DNA of 64,000 nucleotides from Paraburkholderia gardini (GCF_907164575.1 NZ_CAJQYY010000004.1:124001-188000), one strand, 5' to 3'; counted from the first letter of the stretch, positions 1-9,875 are shown. Translations and numbers: made by a program. The notes: generated by a model from the sequence alone, not told the origin.

Positions 1-903
1 GCGGATGTCGTCATCGAGGCGTTCGGCTGCGAGCTGCCGTCCGCGTATGTCGCGGCGATGGCCGGACGTGAGCGCACACCGGTCTGGCTGAACCTCGAAT
101 ACCTGAGCGCGGAAGACTGGGTCGCCGATTTCCATCTGCGCCCGTCGCCGCATCCGCGCCATGCGCTCAGGAAGACGTTCTTTTTCCCCGGGTTAGGCCC
201 GGGAACCGGCGGCGTCCTGAAAGAGCGCGGGCTCGACGCGGCCCGCATCGCCTTCGAATCCTCCGACGCCGCGCGCGCCGCATGGTGGCAGCAGGCAGCG
301 GGCGTACGGCCCCCCGCACCGGAGGCGACGGTCATTTCGCTGTTCGCCTACGAAAACCCGGCCGCCGACAGCCTCCTCGAACAATGGCGCGATAACCCGG
401 GCGAAATCGTCCTGCTCGTGCCGGAAGGCCGTATTTCAGGCGCGGTCGCGCGCTTTTTCGGGCTGCCGTCGTTCGCGGCGGGCACGCATGCGCGGCGCGG
501 GCACCTCACCGCCCACGCGCTCGCCTTCACCGACCAGCGCGGATACGACGCGTTGCTGTGGGCGAGCGACGTCAACTTCGTGCGCGGCGAAGATTCGTTC
601 GTGCGCGCGCAATGGGCGGCAAAACCGTTCATCTGGCACATTTATCCGCAGGCCGATGACGCCCATCTGCCGAAGCTCGACGCCGCCCTCGCCCACTATG
701 CCGGCCCGCTGCCGGACACGTCCCGCGAAGCGCTCGCCCGCTTCTGGCACGCGTGGAACGGCGTGGGCACGCCGGACTGGGCGAAATTCCAGCGCCACCA
801 GGCAGCCTTCGAAGCCCGCGCCGCCGGATGGGGGCGCGAACTTGCGGGCGTCGGCGATCTCGCTGGAAATCTGGCCGGATTTGCAAAAAGTCAGTTAAAA
901 TAA
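1..903 (+). CDS. earP: EarP, protein-arginine rhamnosyltransferase for EF-P (5' end outside window)
   Basis: EarP moves rhamnose from TDP-rhamnose to arginine 32 of elongation factor P, which EF-P needs to rescue ribosomes stalled at polyproline. The reading frame is open at base 1 and continues through an in-frame ATG at 58, so the gene starts upstream; the visible 300 residues are roughly the C-terminal three quarters. The DVVIEAFGCELP segment at the very start and the glycine-rich FFFPGLGPGTGG segment are typical of this GT-B family. The identification is strengthened by efp lying directly downstream on the same strand. The 216 bases between the two genes carry only a weak 5-bp hairpin followed by five T (952-978) and a CCCCGG/CCGGGG inverted repeat near 1016-1035. 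Confidence 0.93.
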   Translation, partial: ADVVIEAFGCELPSAYVAAMAGRERTPVWLNLEYLSAEDWVADFHLRPSPHPRHALRKTFFFPGLGPGTGGVLKERGLDAARIAFESSDAARAAWWQQAAGVRPPAPEATVISLFAYENPAADSLLEQWRDNPGEIVLLVPEGRISGAVARFFGLPSFAAGTHARRGHLTAHALAFTDQRGYDALLWASDVNFVRGEDSFVRAQWAAKPFIWHIYPQADDAHLPKLDAALAHYAGPLPDTSREALARFWHAWNGVGTPDWAKFQRHQAAFEARAAGWGRELAGVGDLAGNLAGFAKSQLK

Positions 904-1119
904 GCGGTTATCCAACGGCCGACGACTCAAGCGCGGCCCGATTGCAGCGACGCGCCAGACCTGAAACCGGCGCTTTTTGCTGGATCGGCGCCATTCGTAT
1001 GCGCCTGAATGGGTAACCCCGGGATAACCGCCGGGGTAAGCACCGGGCACCGGACGCGTTTGCGTCGTATGCCGTTGAGCACAAAAGTTGAAGCTACTTA
1101 TTTCGTACAGGACAGTTTT

Positions 1120-1677
1120 ATGAAGATCGCACAGGAACTCCGCACCGGTAACGTCGTGATGATCGGCGCAGACGCGATGGTCGTGCAGAAGGCCGAATAC
1201 AACAAATCGGGCCGCAACTCCGCCGTCGTGAAGATGAAGTTCAAGAACCTGCTGACGGGCGCAGGCATGGAATCGGTCTACAAGGCCGACGACAAGTTCG
1301 ACGTCGTGCTGCTCGAACGCAAGGAAGTGACGTACTCGTACTTCGCCGACCCGATGTACGTGTTCATGGACGCCGACTACAACCAGTTCGAAGTCGAAGC
1401 CGAAATGATGGGTGATGCGCTGCACTACCTCGAAGACGGCATGGCTTGCGAAGTCGTGTTCTACAACGAAAAGGCCATCTCGGTCGAACTGCCGACCACG
1501 CTGGTCCGCGAAATTCTGTACACGGAACCGGCTGTCAAGGGCGACACGTCGTCGGGCAAGGTTCTGAAGACAGCAAAGCTGAACACCGGCTTCGAACTGC
1601 AAGTGCCGTTGTTCTGCAGCATCGGCGACAAGATCGAAATCGATACGCGTACGCACGAGTACCGTAGCCGCGCCTGA
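1120..1677 (+). CDS. efp: Elongation factor P
   Basis: EF-P binds near the ribosomal E site and promotes peptide bond formation at consecutive prolines. The protein is 185 residues, the usual length, with the KOW-like N-terminal domain and two OB domains. The tip of domain I reads KSGRNSA and places arginine at residue 32, the residue modified by EarP, rather than the lysine modified by EpmA in enterobacteria. I chose the ATG at 1120 because it gives the canonical [11 protein letters not shown] start and has AGGA a few bases upstream; an in-frame extension to 1009 is not family-like. A strong hairpin terminator follows the stop codon. Confidence 0.97.
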   Translation: MKIAQELRTGNVVMIGADAMVVQKAEYNKSGRNSAVVKMKFKNLLTGAGMESVYKADDKFDVVLLERKEVTYSYFADPMYVFMDADYNQFEVEAEMMGDALHYLEDGMACEVVFYNEKAISVELPTTLVREILYTEPAVKGDTSSGKVLKTAKLNTGFELQVPLFCSIGDKIEIDTRTHEYRSRA

Positions 1678-1724
1678 TTGAGCGCCGGATCTGCCCCGCC
1701 GTTTCTTCGAAGCGGCGAATCGCG

Positions 1725-1752
1725 AAAAGCGCCCCTCGGGGCGCTTTTTCTT
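1725..1752 (+). terminator. Rho-independent terminator of efp
   Basis: AAAAGCGCCCC and GGGGCGCTTTT form a near-perfect hairpin that runs into a T-rich tract (TTTTTCTTTTTT). It lies about 48 bases after the efp stop codon and insulates efp from the regulator downstream. Confidence 0.85.
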
Positions 1753-1831
1753 TTTTGCACGACCGTGTATGGTTTAAGCAAACTTTACCGGCCCGACGTG
1801 AAAATTTTCCGGTGTCGATACAACCGATATC

Positions 1832-1892
1832 TGTCCGGGGCAGACAAAACGTTGATAAATATGAATATTTCTCTTTGGCACGCTCTCTGCTT
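1832..1892 (+). promoter_or_regulatory. Sigma-54 promoter with an IHF-like site upstream
   Basis: TTGGCACG-CTCT-CTGCTT matches the sigma-54 consensus TGGCACG-N4-TTGCW, with GG at 1877-1878 and GC at 1889-1890, exactly 10 bases between them. This predicts transcription from about 1902. CAA-AACG-TTGATA at 1845-1857 fits the reverse form of the IHF consensus (YAA-N4-TTGATW) at the spacing usual for sigma-54 promoters. An inverted repeat TGTC-N7-GACA at 1832-1846 overlaps it and could be an activator site. The promoter faces the NtrC-type gene that starts at 2048. Confidence 0.75.
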
Positions 1893-2047
1893 ATGAAAGA
1901 AGTCACTCCCGACTGCACGGCGCAATCAGAGCCGGTGAAGTTTGCCTGATCCAAAGCAGTTGCCATCGCACCTGTCGACACGCGCGTGATGTCTGAGCGA
2001 AGCGCGTGCCGGCAGGGATTTCCGATCAATTGAAAAGTGCGTCCGCC

Positions 2048-3430
2048 ATGCCACACGCCCTGATTGTCGAAGACGATCCCAATAGCCTGTCCGGGCTGTC
2101 CGCCATCCTGGCCGCCGACGGTTTCTCCGTCGACACCGCCACGACGCTCGCTGAAGCGCGCGCCGCGCTGGCGCGCTTTATCCCCGACGTCGTTCTCGTC
2201 GACCTGAACCTGCCGGACGGCAGCGGGCTCGACCTGCTCCAGCATCTGCCCGCGCAACCGCCCGGCGGCGCCCTGCCCGTCATCGTCATGACCGGCAACG
2301 CAACCGTCGAAAGTGCGATCGAGGGCTTGCGGCACGGCATCTGGGACTACCTGTTGAAGCCGGTCAACATTCCGCGTCTGCGCAGCCTGCTCGCGCGCAT
2401 CCCCCGTCCTTACGAGCTGACCGAAGAGGTTCAGACGCTGCGCGCGGCGCTGCGTCTCATGGGCCGGTTCGGGCCGATGGTCGGCCGCAGCAGCGCGATC
2501 CAGCATGTCTACGACACGATCGAGCACATCGCGCCAACAGAAGCCGCCGTCCTGATCTCGGGCGAATCCGGCGCGGGCAAGGAAGTGGCCGCGCGCACGC
2601 TGCACGAGATGAGCCGGCGTCGCAAAGGTCCGTTTGTCGTGTTCGACTGCCAGACGGCCGCCGCGACGGCGGGCGACCGGCCGCTCGACAGCCAGCTCTT
2701 CGGGCACGAGCGCGGCGCGTTCAGCGGCGCGGATCAACGTGAACCGGGCCTCTTCGAGCAGGCCAGCGGCGGTACGCTGTTTATCGACGAAATTTCCGGG
2801 TTGCCGCAGCCGCAGCAGGAAGCGCTGCTGCGCGCACTCGATTCGCAGACGTTCATGCGCGTGGGCGGCACGAATCAGCTCGTGACCGATTTCCGCCTGA
2901 TCGCGTCGACCCGCAAGGTGCCGCGCGCGGCGGTCGCCGAAGGCTCGCTGAACGAAGACCTGTGGCTGCGTCTGGATGCCGCCGCGCTCAGCCTGCCGCC
3001 GCTGCGCGAACGCGGCGACGATGCCGCACTCTTCGCCGAGGCGCTCGTCGACCAGCTCAATCACGAGGCCCATGCTCGCGGCCTCACGGGGACGACGAAG
3101 CTGATTGCGCCAAACTTCATCCGCGAATGTCTCGCGTATGACTGGCCGGGCAACGTCCGCGAATTGCAGGATCGCGTGAAGCGCGCGTACATCGCATCGG
3201 GCGACGTGCTCGAGTCATTGCACGCCGACGAAGCCGGCACATCCGGCACACGCGAACTCAACGGCAGTCGCGTGCAGGTGACCGTCGGCACACCGCTCGC
3301 GGACGTCGAGGAAATGCTGATCCGCGCGACGCTCGATGCAGTGGGCGGTACACGACATCGAGCGGCATCGCTGCTCGGTATCAGTCCGAAAACGCTCTAC
3401 AACAAGCTGCAGCGGATGCGTCTGAATTAG
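2048..3430 (+). CDS. Orphan NtrC-family response regulator, sigma-54 activator
   Basis: The 460-residue protein has three domains. A receiver domain covers about residues 1-120, with the acidic pocket E8-D9-D10, phosphoacceptor D52 in VLVDLNLPDGSG, and a conserved lysine in LLKPVN. A sigma-54 interaction AAA+ domain follows (about 145-385), with Walker A GESGAGKE, Walker B GGTLFIDEI and a GAFSGA loop in place of the usual GAFTGA. A C-terminal Fis-type helix-turn-helix ends the protein (AASLLGISPKTLYNKLQ). I chose the ATG at 2048 because MPHALIVEDD is the usual receiver start; a GTG at 2006 would add 14 residues. No histidine kinase lies nearby, so partner and targets are unknown. A sigma-54 promoter upstream suggests autoregulation. 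Confidence 0.92.
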   Translation: MPHALIVEDDPNSLSGLSAILAADGFSVDTATTLAEARAALARFIPDVVLVDLNLPDGSGLDLLQHLPAQPPGGALPVIVMTGNATVESAIEGLRHGIWDYLLKPVNIPRLRSLLARIPRPYELTEEVQTLRAALRLMGRFGPMVGRSSAIQHVYDTIEHIAPTEAAVLISGESGAGKEVAARTLHEMSRRRKGPFVVFDCQTAAATAGDRPLDSQLFGHERGAFSGADQREPGLFEQASGGTLFIDEISGLPQPQQEALLRALDSQTFMRVGGTNQLVTDFRLIASTRKVPRAAVAEGSLNEDLWLRLDAAALSLPPLRERGDDAALFAEALVDQLNHEAHARGLTGTTKLIAPNFIRECLAYDWPGNVRELQDRVKRAYIASGDVLESLHADEAGTSGTRELNGSRVQVTVGTPLADVEEMLIRATLDAVGGTRHRAASLLGISPKTLYNKLQRMRLN

Positions 3431-3457
3431 GACTGTGGTCCCGCAACGGTGAACGAC

Positions 3458-3505
3458 AAAACGCCCGCGTCAGCTCACAACTGGTGAACTGACGCGGGCG
3501 TTTTT
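3458..3505. terminator. Bidirectional terminator between the regulator and nagZ
   Basis: AAAACGCCCGCGTCAG pairs with CTGACGCGGGCGTTTTT, giving a stem of about 15 bp with A and T tracts on both sides. It sits between convergent genes and can serve both. Confidence 0.88.
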
Positions 3506-3534
3506 ACGCGCGAACGTCGCGCGCGAACTTCGCC

Positions 3535-4563
3535 TCAGGGGAACGTGTTACGTAGCAGCGTCTTTGCCTGCTGATATTCCGGCTCGGCCATCAGCCTGCT
3601 CCATTTGAGCGCCTTGCCACGCGGGCGCATGGCCTTCAGTCGCTGACGCGATTCCTTCGACGGCGTGAAGCGCAGCGCATCCAGCACCTTTTCGGCTTCT
3701 TCGGGCTGGTTGCAGATGAGGACCATGTCGCAGCCCGCCTGCAACGCAGCCGTGGCGGCCTCGGTCAACGTGCCGCCCTGACGCGCGGCTTCCATCGAGA
3801 GATCGTCGCTGAAAATCGCACCCTGGAAGCGCAGACGCTCGCGCAGGATGTCCTGCAGCCACACACGCGAAAAGCCGGCTGGCTTCGCGTCGACCTGCGT
3901 ATAGATCACGTGCGCCGGCAACACCGACGCCAGCGACATTCCGAGCCAGTCGTAAGGCGCGACATCGTCCGCGAGAATCGCTTCGAGCGGACGATCGTCG
4001 GTCGGCATCGCGACGTGCGAGTCGGCCCCGGCATAACCGTGCCCCGGGAAGTGCTTGCCGCAGTTCGCCATGCCGGCCAGCGCAAGCCCGTGATTCAGGC
4101 TTTTCGCGAGCATCGTGACGACGCGCGGATCGCCATGAAACGCGCGGTCGCCGATCACCTGCGACTGGCCGTAGTTCAGATCGAGCACCGGCGTGAAGCT
4201 CATGTCGATGCCGCACGCGCGCAACTCCGACGCGAGCACGTAGCCGACTGCCGTCGTGACCTTCGTCGCGTGGAGCACGTCCCTGTCCCAAAGCGCGCCG
4301 AGCCTGCCCATCGCGGGCAGCACCGTGAAGCCGTCGGTGCGAAAGCGCTGCACGCGGCCGCCTTCGTGATCGACGGCGATCAGCAGGTCGTCGCGCACCG
4401 CGCGGATCGCATCGGTGAGCGCATGCAGTTGCGCGCGGCCCTCGAAGTGCCGCGCGAACAGGATCACACCGCCGGTCATCGGGTGCGCGAGACGGCGCAC
4501 ATCGTCAGTGGTCAGCTGTTTGCCGACCACATCGAGCATCACGGGTCCAGGAGCATATTTCAT
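3535..4563 (-). CDS. nagZ: Beta-N-acetylhexosaminidase NagZ
   Basis: NagZ is a cytoplasmic family-3 glycosidase that removes N-acetylglucosamine from recycled anhydromuropeptides; its products feed AmpR signalling in bacteria with inducible AmpC. The protein is 342 residues, the normal size. K170-H171 and H175 lie in the GKHFPGHG signature, and the nucleophile D253 is in FSDDLSM. It is the last gene of the long minus-strand block, 63 bp after acpS, and is closed by the bidirectional terminator. It has no signal peptide, as expected for the cytoplasmic enzyme. Confidence 0.96.
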   Translation of the reverse strand: MKYAPGPVMLDVVGKQLTTDDVRRLAHPMTGGVILFARHFEGRAQLHALTDAIRAVRDDLLIAVDHEGGRVQRFRTDGFTVLPAMGRLGALWDRDVLHATKVTTAVGYVLASELRACGIDMSFTPVLDLNYGQSQVIGDRAFHGDPRVVTMLAKSLNHGLALAGMANCGKHFPGHGYAGADSHVAMPTDDRPLEAILADDVAPYDWLGMSLASVLPAHVIYTQVDAKPAGFSRVWLQDILRERLRFQGAIFSDDLSMEAARQGGTLTEAATAALQAGCDMVLICNQPEEAEKVLDALRFTPSKESRQRLKAMRPRGKALKWSRLMAEPEYQQAKTLLRNTFP

Positions 4564-4626
4564 CTGATTTGTGGCAACAGGTATGAAGCGCGGCCTGACG
4601 CCGCGCTGGATGGATTCGGGTGAAGT

Positions 4627-5037
4627 TCAGGAAGCAGCAGGACCGGCGACTTCGGCGATCACGAACGACACGGCATAGTCGCGTTCGTCGCTGATCGTCA
4701 CGCGCGCCGTGATGCCGCGCGCGTCGAGCCACTCGGCCAGTTCGCCCGAGGCGACGACCATCGGCTTGCCGCTCGGCTCGTTGAGCGTCTGCAGCGCGCG
4801 CCAGGTCATCGGCCAGCGCATGCCGAGACCGATCGCTTTCGAAAACGCTTCTTTCGCCGAAAAGCGCGTCGCGAGGAACGCAAGACCGCGTGCCGCCGAT
4901 CGCGCATGGCGGGCGTGATAGATGCGCAGTTCGTCCGCGCCGAGCACTTTCCCGGCAAAGCGGCCGTTGGTGCGCTCCATGACCGCCGCCACGCGGCTTA
5001 CCTGAACGATGTCGGTGCCAATGCCGTAGATCGTCAT
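4627..5037 (-). CDS. acpS: Holo-[acyl-carrier-protein] synthase
   Basis: AcpS transfers 4'-phosphopantetheine from CoA to the serine of acyl carrier protein (acpP lies upstream at 17951-18190). The protein is 136 residues. The metal-binding [11 protein letters not shown] motif is at residues 5-15 and the second motif [11 protein letters not shown] is in the middle, both diagnostic of the family. It lies 31 bp after pdxJ, the common pdxJ-acpS order in proteobacteria. The ATG at 5037 starts the canonical MTIYGIGTD. Confidence 0.96.
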   Translation of the reverse strand: MTIYGIGTDIVQVSRVAAVMERTNGRFAGKVLGADELRIYHARHARSAARGLAFLATRFSAKEAFSKAIGLGMRWPMTWRALQTLNEPSGKPMVVASGELAEWLDARGITARVTISDERDYAVSFVIAEVAGPAAS

Positions 5038-5068
5038 GCCGTGGTCGCCGTTTCAGTTATCGAAGGAA

Positions 5069-5833
5069 TCACGCGCTGGCGCCGAGACGCGCGGCGACCA
5101 TGATCGCCTTCATCTCGCGCACTGCGTTGTCCCAGCCGGCGAAGATCGCATGCGCGACGATCGCGTGACCGATATTCAGTTCGACGATGCCCTCGATCGC
5201 CGCGATCTGCTGGACGTTCGTGTAATGCAGGCCATGACCCGCGTTGACCTTGATGCCGAGCGAGCGTCCGAACGCAACGCTACGCACGACGCGTTCGTAT
5301 TCGCGCTGCTGCTCGCCCGCGTCGTGCGCGTCGGCGTAACGACCTGTGTGAAGCTCGATGACCGGCGCGCCGGCTTCATGCGCCGCGCGAATCTGCGTTT
5401 CGTCCGGATCGATGAAAAGCGACACGCGCGAACCCGCGTCCGCGAGTTGACGGCACGCCGCGCGCACGGCCTCGAACTGGCCGGCGACGTCGAGACCGCC
5501 TTCGGTCGTCAGTTCCGCGCGCTTTTCGGGCACGAGACAGACGTCATGCGGTTTCACTTCGCATGCGATGTCGAGCATTTCCTGCGTGACGGCGCATTCC
5601 AGATTCATCCGCGTTTTCAGGAGCGGGCGCAGCGTGCGCACGTCGGCGTCGACGATATGGCGGCGGTCTTCGCGCAGATGCAGCGTGATCGCATCGGCGC
5701 CGGCTTCCTCGGCCGCGAGCGCCGCGCGGATCGGGTCGGGATAGGAGGTGCCGCGCGCGTTACGCAGCGTGGCGACGTGATCGATGTTCACACCGAGGTC
5801 GATCACGCCAGGAGACGTCAGAAAGAAGCTCAT
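5069..5833 (-). CDS. pdxJ: Pyridoxine 5'-phosphate synthase
   Basis: PdxJ condenses 1-deoxyxylulose 5-phosphate with 3-amino-2-oxopropyl phosphate, the last ring-forming step of vitamin B6 synthesis. The protein is 254 residues with the conserved [21 protein letters not shown] start, the [12 protein letters not shown] segment and the GHGLHYTN segment of this TIM-barrel enzyme. I chose the ATG at 5833 because it overlaps the recO stop codon as ATGA; the open frame upstream of it lies inside recO. This overlap suggests translational coupling. Confidence 0.96.
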   Translation of the reverse strand: MSFFLTSPGVIDLGVNIDHVATLRNARGTSYPDPIRAALAAEEAGADAITLHLREDRRHIVDADVRTLRPLLKTRMNLECAVTQEMLDIACEVKPHDVCLVPEKRAELTTEGGLDVAGQFEAVRAACRQLADAGSRVSLFIDPDETQIRAAHEAGAPVIELHTGRYADAHDAGEQQREYERVVRSVAFGRSLGIKVNAGHGLHYTNVQQIAAIEGIVELNIGHAIVAHAIFAGWDNAVREMKAIMVAARLGASA

Positions 5834-6723
5834 AGGCTCTGCAGGTCGATCAATATCTGGCGCGTCGCGAGCGGCGTGCCGGCAAGGTAGGTATTGAGCA
5901 GGAAGCGCATCAGTGTCCTGCTCTGCGAGATTGTCTGAGGACGATGGTAATCGTCCTGCTCCATGTCGAGCAATGTCTGTCCGGCAATCACCGGCCATTG
6001 CGCGGGAAGCTCACCGGACGCTTCACGCACGCCGCGCTCCGGATCGAACACATAGCGTCCGTCCGCCACGACCGCGCGACGCGTGACGGTACGATCGAGC
6101 GCCATCGCATAGCCAGTTTCCCGCAGCAGCACGCGCTCGAACGAACGCAGCACCTGCACGGGCGGCTCGTCATGCGCGAGACGCGTCATCGTGACGACAT
6201 AGTGATGGAACAGTTGCGGATGCGGATCTTCGCGTGCGCAGAATTTGACGAGCAGCTCGTTCACGTAGAAGCCGCACAGGAGCGCGTCACCCGCGAGCGG
6301 CAGCATGCCGCCGACCCACTCCGCGCCCGTCAACGTGCGCACTTCCGACTTGCCGGACCACGACAGCGCGAGTGGCTGGAACGTCTGCAGGACACCGCGC
6401 AGCGCCGAATGCGGACGCTTCGCGCCTTTCGCGACGAGCGCGAGACGGCCGTGATCGCGCGACAGCACGTCGACGATCAAGCTGGTTTCGCGATACGGAT
6501 AGCTATGAAGGACAAATGCGGGCTGTTCGGCGACCCGGTAATCGGACGCCGACGCGCGCGAAGGACGGCGCGCGGGCGCCTTGCGCGCCTCGCCTTCGCC
6601 GCTGCTTTTCGCAGAAGAGGATTTGCGGGCCCGGGAAGGCGCTGGCGCCGGCGCAGCCGGTTCGCCGTCGTCGTCCGGATCGGCGCCGGGTTGCAACGTC
6701 ACCCAGGCGTCATTCGTACCCAT
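5830..6723 (-). CDS. recO: DNA repair protein RecO
   Basis: RecO loads RecA onto SSB-coated single-stranded DNA in the RecFOR pathway. The recognisable core begins at about residue 64 ([23 protein letters not shown]), the N-terminal OB fold, and is followed by the helical C-terminal part. Ahead of it is a basic, Ala/Ser/Pro-rich extension of about 60 residues that is absent from E. coli RecO, so a shorter start cannot be excluded. The gene overlaps the end of era by 14 bases and its stop overlaps the start of pdxJ. The era-recO-pdxJ-acpS order is widely conserved. Confidence 0.94.
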   Translation of the reverse strand: MGTNDAWVTLQPGADPDDDGEPAAPAPAPSRARKSSSAKSSGEGEARKAPARRPSRASASDYRVAEQPAFVLHSYPYRETSLIVDVLSRDHGRLALVAKGAKRPHSALRGVLQTFQPLALSWSGKSEVRTLTGAEWVGGMLPLAGDALLCGFYVNELLVKFCAREDPHPQLFHHYVVTMTRLAHDEPPVQVLRSFERVLLRETGYAMALDRTVTRRAVVADGRYVFDPERGVREASGELPAQWPVIAGQTLLDMEQDDYHRPQTISQSRTLMRFLLNTYLAGTPLATRQILIDLQSL

Positions 6724-7609
6724 AGGCGCGAAGTCCGGCTTCGTTATCGGCCCAGCCGCTTTTCACCTTGATAAAGGTTTCGAGGTACACGGGGCCGTCG
6801 AAGAGCTTTTCCATGTCGAGACGCGCTTCGGTGCTGATCTGTTTCAGCTTCGCGCCTTTCTGGCCGATGATCATCGCCTTGTGCGTGTCGCGCTCGACCA
6901 TGATCGTCGCGAAAATACGGCGCAGGCGCCCTTCCGTCTCGAATTTGTCGATCAGCACGGTGCTCGTGTACGGCAGTTCGTCGCCCGTCCAGCGGAAGAC
7001 TTTTTCGCGCAGGATTTCCGCGGCAAGAAAACGCTCGCTGCGATCGGTCAGATCGTCTTCGCCGTAGATCGGCGAGCCTTCCGGCAGGAACGGCTTCACC
7101 GTCGACATCAGGCGCCTGATGTCGTCGGGGTTCTTCGCCGACAGCGGCACGATCTCGTTGAACTGGCGCAGCGCGCTCACCTGTTGCATGAAGGGATACA
7201 GACTGTCCTTGTCGGACACGCGGTCGAGCTTGTTCGCGATCAGCAGCGTGGGCACCGACGGCGGGATCAGGTCGAGCACCTTCTGGTCGTCCGGACCGAA
7301 ACGGCCGGCTTCGATCACGAACAGGATGGCGTCGACGGATGTCAGCGTCGAGGTGACCGCGCGATTGAGCGAACGGTTCAGCGCGCCGCTGTGCTTCGTC
7401 TGGAAACCCGGTGTATCGACGAAGATGTACTGCGCGTCTTCGAGCGTGTGAATGCCGGTGATGCGATGGCGCGTGGTCTGCGCCTTGCGCGACGTGATGC
7501 TGACTTTCTGGCCGACAAGCGCGTTCATCAGCGTCGATTTGCCGACGTTCGGGCGGCCGACGATCGCGACCATGCCGCAACGAAAACCAGGGGGAGTGGG
7601 AGCGTTCAT
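6710..7609 (-). CDS. era: GTPase Era
   Basis: Era is an essential GTPase that binds the 3' end of 16S rRNA and helps 30S subunit maturation. The 299-residue protein shows all G motifs: GRPNVGKST at 18-26, VDTPG, and ANKLD. A C-terminal KH RNA-binding domain includes [15 protein letters not shown]. The ATG at 7609 follows a 67-bp gap after rnc, the usual rnc-era pairing that links rRNA processing to subunit assembly. Confidence 0.97.
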   Translation of the reverse strand: MNAPTPPGFRCGMVAIVGRPNVGKSTLMNALVGQKVSITSRKAQTTRHRITGIHTLEDAQYIFVDTPGFQTKHSGALNRSLNRAVTSTLTSVDAILFVIEAGRFGPDDQKVLDLIPPSVPTLLIANKLDRVSDKDSLYPFMQQVSALRQFNEIVPLSAKNPDDIRRLMSTVKPFLPEGSPIYGEDDLTDRSERFLAAEILREKVFRWTGDELPYTSTVLIDKFETEGRLRRIFATIMVERDTHKAMIIGQKGAKLKQISTEARLDMEKLFDGPVYLETFIKVKSGWADNEAGLRAYGYE

Positions 7610-7676
7610 ATTCGGGCTACAGCAGGTTCGGGTGGACGCGCGGCAGGGGTACGACCCGTGCGGCGCGCTGGATGCA

Positions 7677-8828
7677 TCAATGGCCGGCGTCGGCGGCGCG
7701 CGTTTGCACCGCGCCTGCTACACCGGGTTCGAGTTCGGCTTCGTCCGGTGTGCCGGCAACGCCCGACGCCGGTTCGCGGCTGCGAAGCGTGAGCTTGTCG
7801 GTGGCGATGCGACTGACGTCGGCTTTGTCGGTGGCTTTGTCGGTAACTTTATCGCTGCGATCGACTTTGTCCTGCGACTGCGCGGGCTCGCTGTATTCGA
7901 CATGAGCGGCGCGAATCACGGCAAGCGGCAGCGAGGGTGGCACGCTCGCGGGTTCGTTCGCGGCGCTCGCGCCGTCTGGCACGGTCTGTGCCGCTCGTGC
8001 TTCGCCACGCCCGGCGCGCTCCGACGATTTTCGATGATCCGGCGCGCGTAGATCCAGCGCGGTCTGCACGCCCGCGACGCCCGGCACGATCTCCGGCTCC
8101 GCGCGCTTCGCAGCACGGGCGCCCTTCGAGCGCTTCGGTTTCGTGACCAGCGCGGGCGCGGCTGCCATGACTTCGTCGAGCGCCTTCTTGGCCGCGGCCT
8201 GCTCGGCCGCGCGACGGCTGGCGCCCGAGCCCGACACCTTCACATCCAGCTTCGGCACCGTGCATTCGACTTCGAACTGCTGATTGTGCGCCGCACCATG
8301 TGTCGCGACAACCGTATAGGTCGGCAACGCGATCTTGTGACCCTGCAGGTATTCCTGAAGCAACGTCTTGGAGTCTTTGCCGAGCGTGCGCGGATCGATG
8401 TGGTCGAGAATCGGCACATACAGACGTTTGATGACTGTCTGCGCGGCGTCGAAACCGCCGTCGAGGAAAACCGCGCCCAGCACGGCTTCCAGTGTATCCG
8501 CAAGAATCGACGGGCGACGGAAACCGCCGCTGCGCAACTCGCCCTCGCCGAGACGCAATCCTTCGGAAATATTCAGGGCCTGAGCAATTTCATACAGCGA
8601 CTGCTGCTTGACCAGATTGGCGCGGACGCGCGACAGATCGCCTTCGTCCAGCTTGCTGAAACGTTGGAACAATAGCGCGGCCACCGCGCAATTCAGAACG
8701 GAGTCGCCGAGAAACTCGAGCCGTTCATTATGCGTAGCACTGTGACTGCGGTGAGTTAAAGCCTGACGCAACAATTCCGCATTGCGAAATTCGTAGCGCA
8801 AACGGCTTTCCAACGGAGATAGGGGCAT
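7677..8828 (-). CDS. rnc: Ribonuclease III with a long C-terminal tail
   Basis: RNase III cleaves double-stranded RNA in rRNA precursors and structured mRNAs. The catalytic signature [12 protein letters not shown] begins at residue 35, and the double-stranded RNA-binding domain spans about 155-226 ([21 protein letters not shown] at its end is cut here for length in spirit: key part [11 protein letters not shown]). After it come roughly 155 residues rich in Ala, Arg, Glu and Lys with no recognisable domain, making the protein 383 residues against about 226 in E. coli. Long tails of this type are known in Burkholderia RNase III. The ATG at 8828 is the only sensible start. Confidence 0.95.
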   Translation of the reverse strand: MPLSPLESRLRYEFRNAELLRQALTHRSHSATHNERLEFLGDSVLNCAVAALLFQRFSKLDEGDLSRVRANLVKQQSLYEIAQALNISEGLRLGEGELRSGGFRRPSILADTLEAVLGAVFLDGGFDAAQTVIKRLYVPILDHIDPRTLGKDSKTLLQEYLQGHKIALPTYTVVATHGAAHNQQFEVECTVPKLDVKVSGSGASRRAAEQAAAKKALDEVMAAAPALVTKPKRSKGARAAKRAEPEIVPGVAGVQTALDLRAPDHRKSSERAGRGEARAAQTVPDGASAANEPASVPPSLPLAVIRAAHVEYSEPAQSQDKVDRSDKVTDKATDKADVSRIATDKLTLRSREPASGVAGTPDEAELEPGVAGAVQTRAADAGH

Positions 8829-8932
8829 GTGCAGAGTATAACGCGGGCGCCTGCCCCGGCGAAGACGCGGGACGGCCGACGAAAAAGCGTGGTGAAGCGA
8901 CGTTACCGCACGTTCTTAAAGTAGCGTGCTAA

Positions 8933-8957
8933 CACGCCGCGCGCTGTGCGCGGCGTG
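8933..8957 (-). terminator. Perfect 10-bp hairpin between lepB and rnc
   Basis: CACGCCGCGC and GCGCGGCGTG pair perfectly around GCTGT. It lies 25 bases after the lepB stop codon. There is no T-tract on either side, so it is either a weak or processing-type 3' end rather than a classic terminator. Confidence 0.4.
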
Positions 8958-8981
8958 CGATGCGGCCCGGTTGCCACGCGA

Positions 8982-9875
8982 TCAGTTGAAGGAACCGATG
9001 CGCTTGAGACTGCTGAAGTTCATCCAGACGAAGAACGCGCGACCGACGATGTTCTTGTCCGGCGCGAAACCCCAGTAGCGGCTGTCCGCACTGTTATCGC
9101 GGTTGTCGCCCATCATGAAATAGTTGCCTGGCGGTACCTTGCAGATCACGCCCTGCGCGTTATACGTGCAGTTGTCGCGATATGGGTAATCTTCCGCGCC
9201 GACGATGAACGGCGGAACCGCCGGATTGTTCAGGATCGCGTTCTTGCGTCCGTCGAGATCTTCTTCGAACTGCTTCGCGTAGCCAATGCGCTCTTCGTCG
9301 AAGTAATCCGGCAGCGCCGTTTCAGGCACCGGCTTGCCGTTGATCGTGAGCTTCTTGTCCTGATACGCGACGACATCGCCCGGCAAACCGATCACACGTT
9401 TGATGTAGTCGACCGATTCGTCTTTCGGATAGCGGAACACGACGACGTCGCCGCGTTCGAGCGGACGGCCCTGCGTGATTTTCGTGTTGATAATCGGCAG
9501 ACGAAGACCGTAATCGTACTTGTTGACGAGGATGAAGTCGCCGACGACCAGCGTAGGCACCATCGAACCCGACGGAATCTTGAACGGCTCGACGACGAAC
9601 GAGCGTACGACGAATACGACGAGAATCACCGGGAAAAAGCTCGCCGAATATTCGAGCCACCAGGGCTGGCGCAACTTTTCGTCACGCAGACGCGCACGCG
9701 TTTGCGGCGCGTTTTCATCGGCGAAACGCTCGCCAACACGCGCCTGCTGGCGGTCGAACTCGGCGACCGCAGCGTCGGCGGCGCGGCGCCTTCGCGGGAT
9801 GAAAACCAGTTTGTCTGCGACCCAGGCGATGCCCGTTACGACGACGAGCACAAAAAGAATCAGCGCAAAATTCAT
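8982..9875 (-). CDS. lepB: Signal peptidase I
   Basis: LepB is the inner-membrane serine protease that cleaves Sec and Tat signal peptides. The 297-residue protein has a first membrane segment at about residues 2-20 and a second at about 79-92, followed by a periplasmic catalytic domain. The Ser-Lys dyad is S104 in PSGSMVPTL and K159 in DYIKRVIG; the GDNRDNSADSR box is also present. It lies 18 bp downstream of lepA, as in E. coli, and the genes are probably co-transcribed. Confidence 0.97.
   Translation of the reverse strand: MNFALILFVLVVVTGIAWVADKLVFIPRRRRAADAAVAEFDRQQARVGERFADENAPQTRARLRDEKLRQPWWLEYSASFFPVILVVFVVRSFVVEPFKIPSGSMVPTLVVGDFILVNKYDYGLRLPIINTKITQGRPLERGDVVVFRYPKDESVDYIKRVIGLPGDVVAYQDKKLTINGKPVPETALPDYFDEERIGYAKQFEEDLDGRKNAILNNPAVPPFIVGAEDYPYRDNCTYNAQGVICKVPPGNYFMMGDNRDNSADSRYWGFAPDKNIVGRAFFVWMNFSSLKRIGSFN

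Noticed and set aside
1009..1119. An N-terminal extension of EF-P
   Set aside because: EF-P is 185 residues across the family and the ATG at 1120 has a ribosome binding site.
1893..1949. An 18-codon frame (MKEVTPDC...) downstream of the sigma-54 promoter
   Set aside because: Its ATG overlaps the -12 box, upstream of the predicted start site, and has no ribosome binding site.
1535..3073. A 512-codon open frame antisense to efp and the response regulator
   Set aside because: It crosses a terminator and two well-supported genes and has no family features.
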